Both the position numbers and the translations under genes were made by a program. A model generated the notes under the pieces. That model was given only the letters and a program-made list of their open reading frames with translations, made no database searches and was not told the DNA's origin. Source: Sipunculus nudus (Eukaryota > Annelida > Sipuncula > Golfingiida > Sipunculidae). Taken from it: a stretch of DNA of 64,000 nucleotides. How positions within the stretch are numbered: the first letter of the stretch is position 1; the number at the start of each line of letters is the position of its first letter. Positions 63,501-64,000 of this stretch are shown in pieces. The DNA is taken from contig CM049308.1 of assembly GCA_026874595.1 (NCBI GenBank), positions 21,679,867-21,743,866 of the forward strand, given 5' to 3'.

Positions 63501-64000
63501 GTAGGTGACAGGGACATTATAGTATTACAGATATATACAGTGGAACTGCTCCTTACAGGCACCTCTGTATTAAGGGCTCCTCCTCCCTCACTTATTTGCA
63601 GCCCCATTAAAATAGGTCTTGAAATCCCTGATCTCCAAACTAAGGACACCTCTGTATATAAAGGTCTGGTCCTGTCAGTGTCTGTAATACAGAGGTTCTA
63701 CTGTATATGTAAAGGACTGTGTATTTTTTTCACATGGCACAATGAAAGAGATTCATGCAGTCAGAAACAGTTTGACAGCTCAAGAGAGTGTACATTACAT
63801 ACTTTGTACACCAGAGGATCTTGCCGACTCTTCTTTGTTTCAAGACTCACTTGTCTTAATAGTATACTATTCCCCCACCATGTGCCAGCACCATTGGCAG
63901 CAACTTAAGGTGGACAGATGTACACATAAATGATCTAAATTGGCACTCTTCTACCACATTTACTTGTTTTATATAAAAACTCTTTTCTGTATAAAAACTC
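63501..64000 (+). other. KIF26: Start of the following intron
   Basis: Sequence after the GTAGGT donor of the second exon. It contains a small MITE at 63538-63703 and otherwise no feature I can name. The intron runs off the window; the next exon would have to start in phase 0. Confidence 0.6.
63538..63703. mobile_element. Small TA-flanked MITE, family E
   Basis: The left end is TA-CAGTGGAACTGCTCC and the right end is CAGAGGTTCTACTG-TA; the inverse of the latter is CAGTAGAACCTCTG. Inside, GGCACCTCTGTATTAAGG and GGACACCTCTGTATATAAAGG repeat the pattern in direct orientation. It is 166 bp and non-coding. TA flanks suggest a Tc1/mariner-type mover. It lies only 37 bp after the donor of the second exon. 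Confidence 0.78.

Overview
The window looks like AT-rich nuclear DNA of an invertebrate animal. It has no compact genes or operons. It holds long stretches without sustained reading frames, AT-dinucleotide microsatellites, a tRNA-derived SINE, several small inverted-repeat transposons (MITEs), minisatellites and two short exons with textbook splice sites. The repeat families resemble ones I associate with molluscs or other lophotrochozoans. That is an impression from memory; the species cannot be fixed from the sequence.

The only protein-coding sequence I can support is two consecutive plus-strand exons of one gene, at 44474-44730 and 63374-63500, separated by an intron of about 18.6 kb. The first ends in codon phase 2 and the second supplies the missing base, so the reading frame joins exactly across the intron. 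The first exon encodes a helix-like stretch followed by a CxxC motif and a conserved lysine/glutamate-rich helix. This matches the region upstream of the motor domain of KIF26-type kinesins (vertebrate KIF26A/KIF26B, related to nematode VAB-8). The second exon encodes a Ser/Arg/Pro/His-rich low-complexity linker. The motor domain is not in the window and should lie further 3'. The first 44.5 kb are therefore either an upstream intron of the same gene or its 5' flank; the phase-0 acceptor at 44474 shows that at least one more exon exists upstream.

Layout: 1-3.2 kb unannotated DNA with homeodomain/POU-like words; 3.2-5.7 kb a 36-bp minisatellite with a 252-bp higher-order period and accidental long reading frames; 5.7-13 kb mostly plain DNA with one foldback element (8.9 kb) and one dispersed repeat (11.8 kb); 13.2 kb a complete SINE with target-site duplication; 14.6, 29.7 and 40.2 kb three members of one TA-flanked MITE family; 21.2 kb a polypurine tract; 25.0, 26.7, 31.4 and 35.1 kb local duplications; 35.5 kb a (TA)n run; 36.2 and 37.4 kb a pair of related dispersed repeats; 41.2-43.1 kb homopolymers and a GTACTT-based repeat; 44.5 kb the first exon. 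The 18.6-kb intron carries a second foldback element (54.4 kb), a three-unit repeat full of nuclear-receptor half-sites (55.6-56.0 kb), (TA)n runs, a C28 tract and a TTA-flanked Harbinger-like MITE (58.0 kb). The second exon follows at 63.4 kb, and another small MITE begins 37 bp after it.

Several blocks have higher complexity and more CpG than their surroundings (for example 13.8-14.2, 28.4-29.3, 32.1-32.4, 37.7-38.0, 45.4-45.8, 49.1-49.75 and 52.44-52.96 kb). They look like candidate intronic enhancers, but only cross-species alignment could show that. I found no novel multi-gene system here. The most notable structures are the minisatellite's higher-order organisation and the nuclear-receptor-site repeat.
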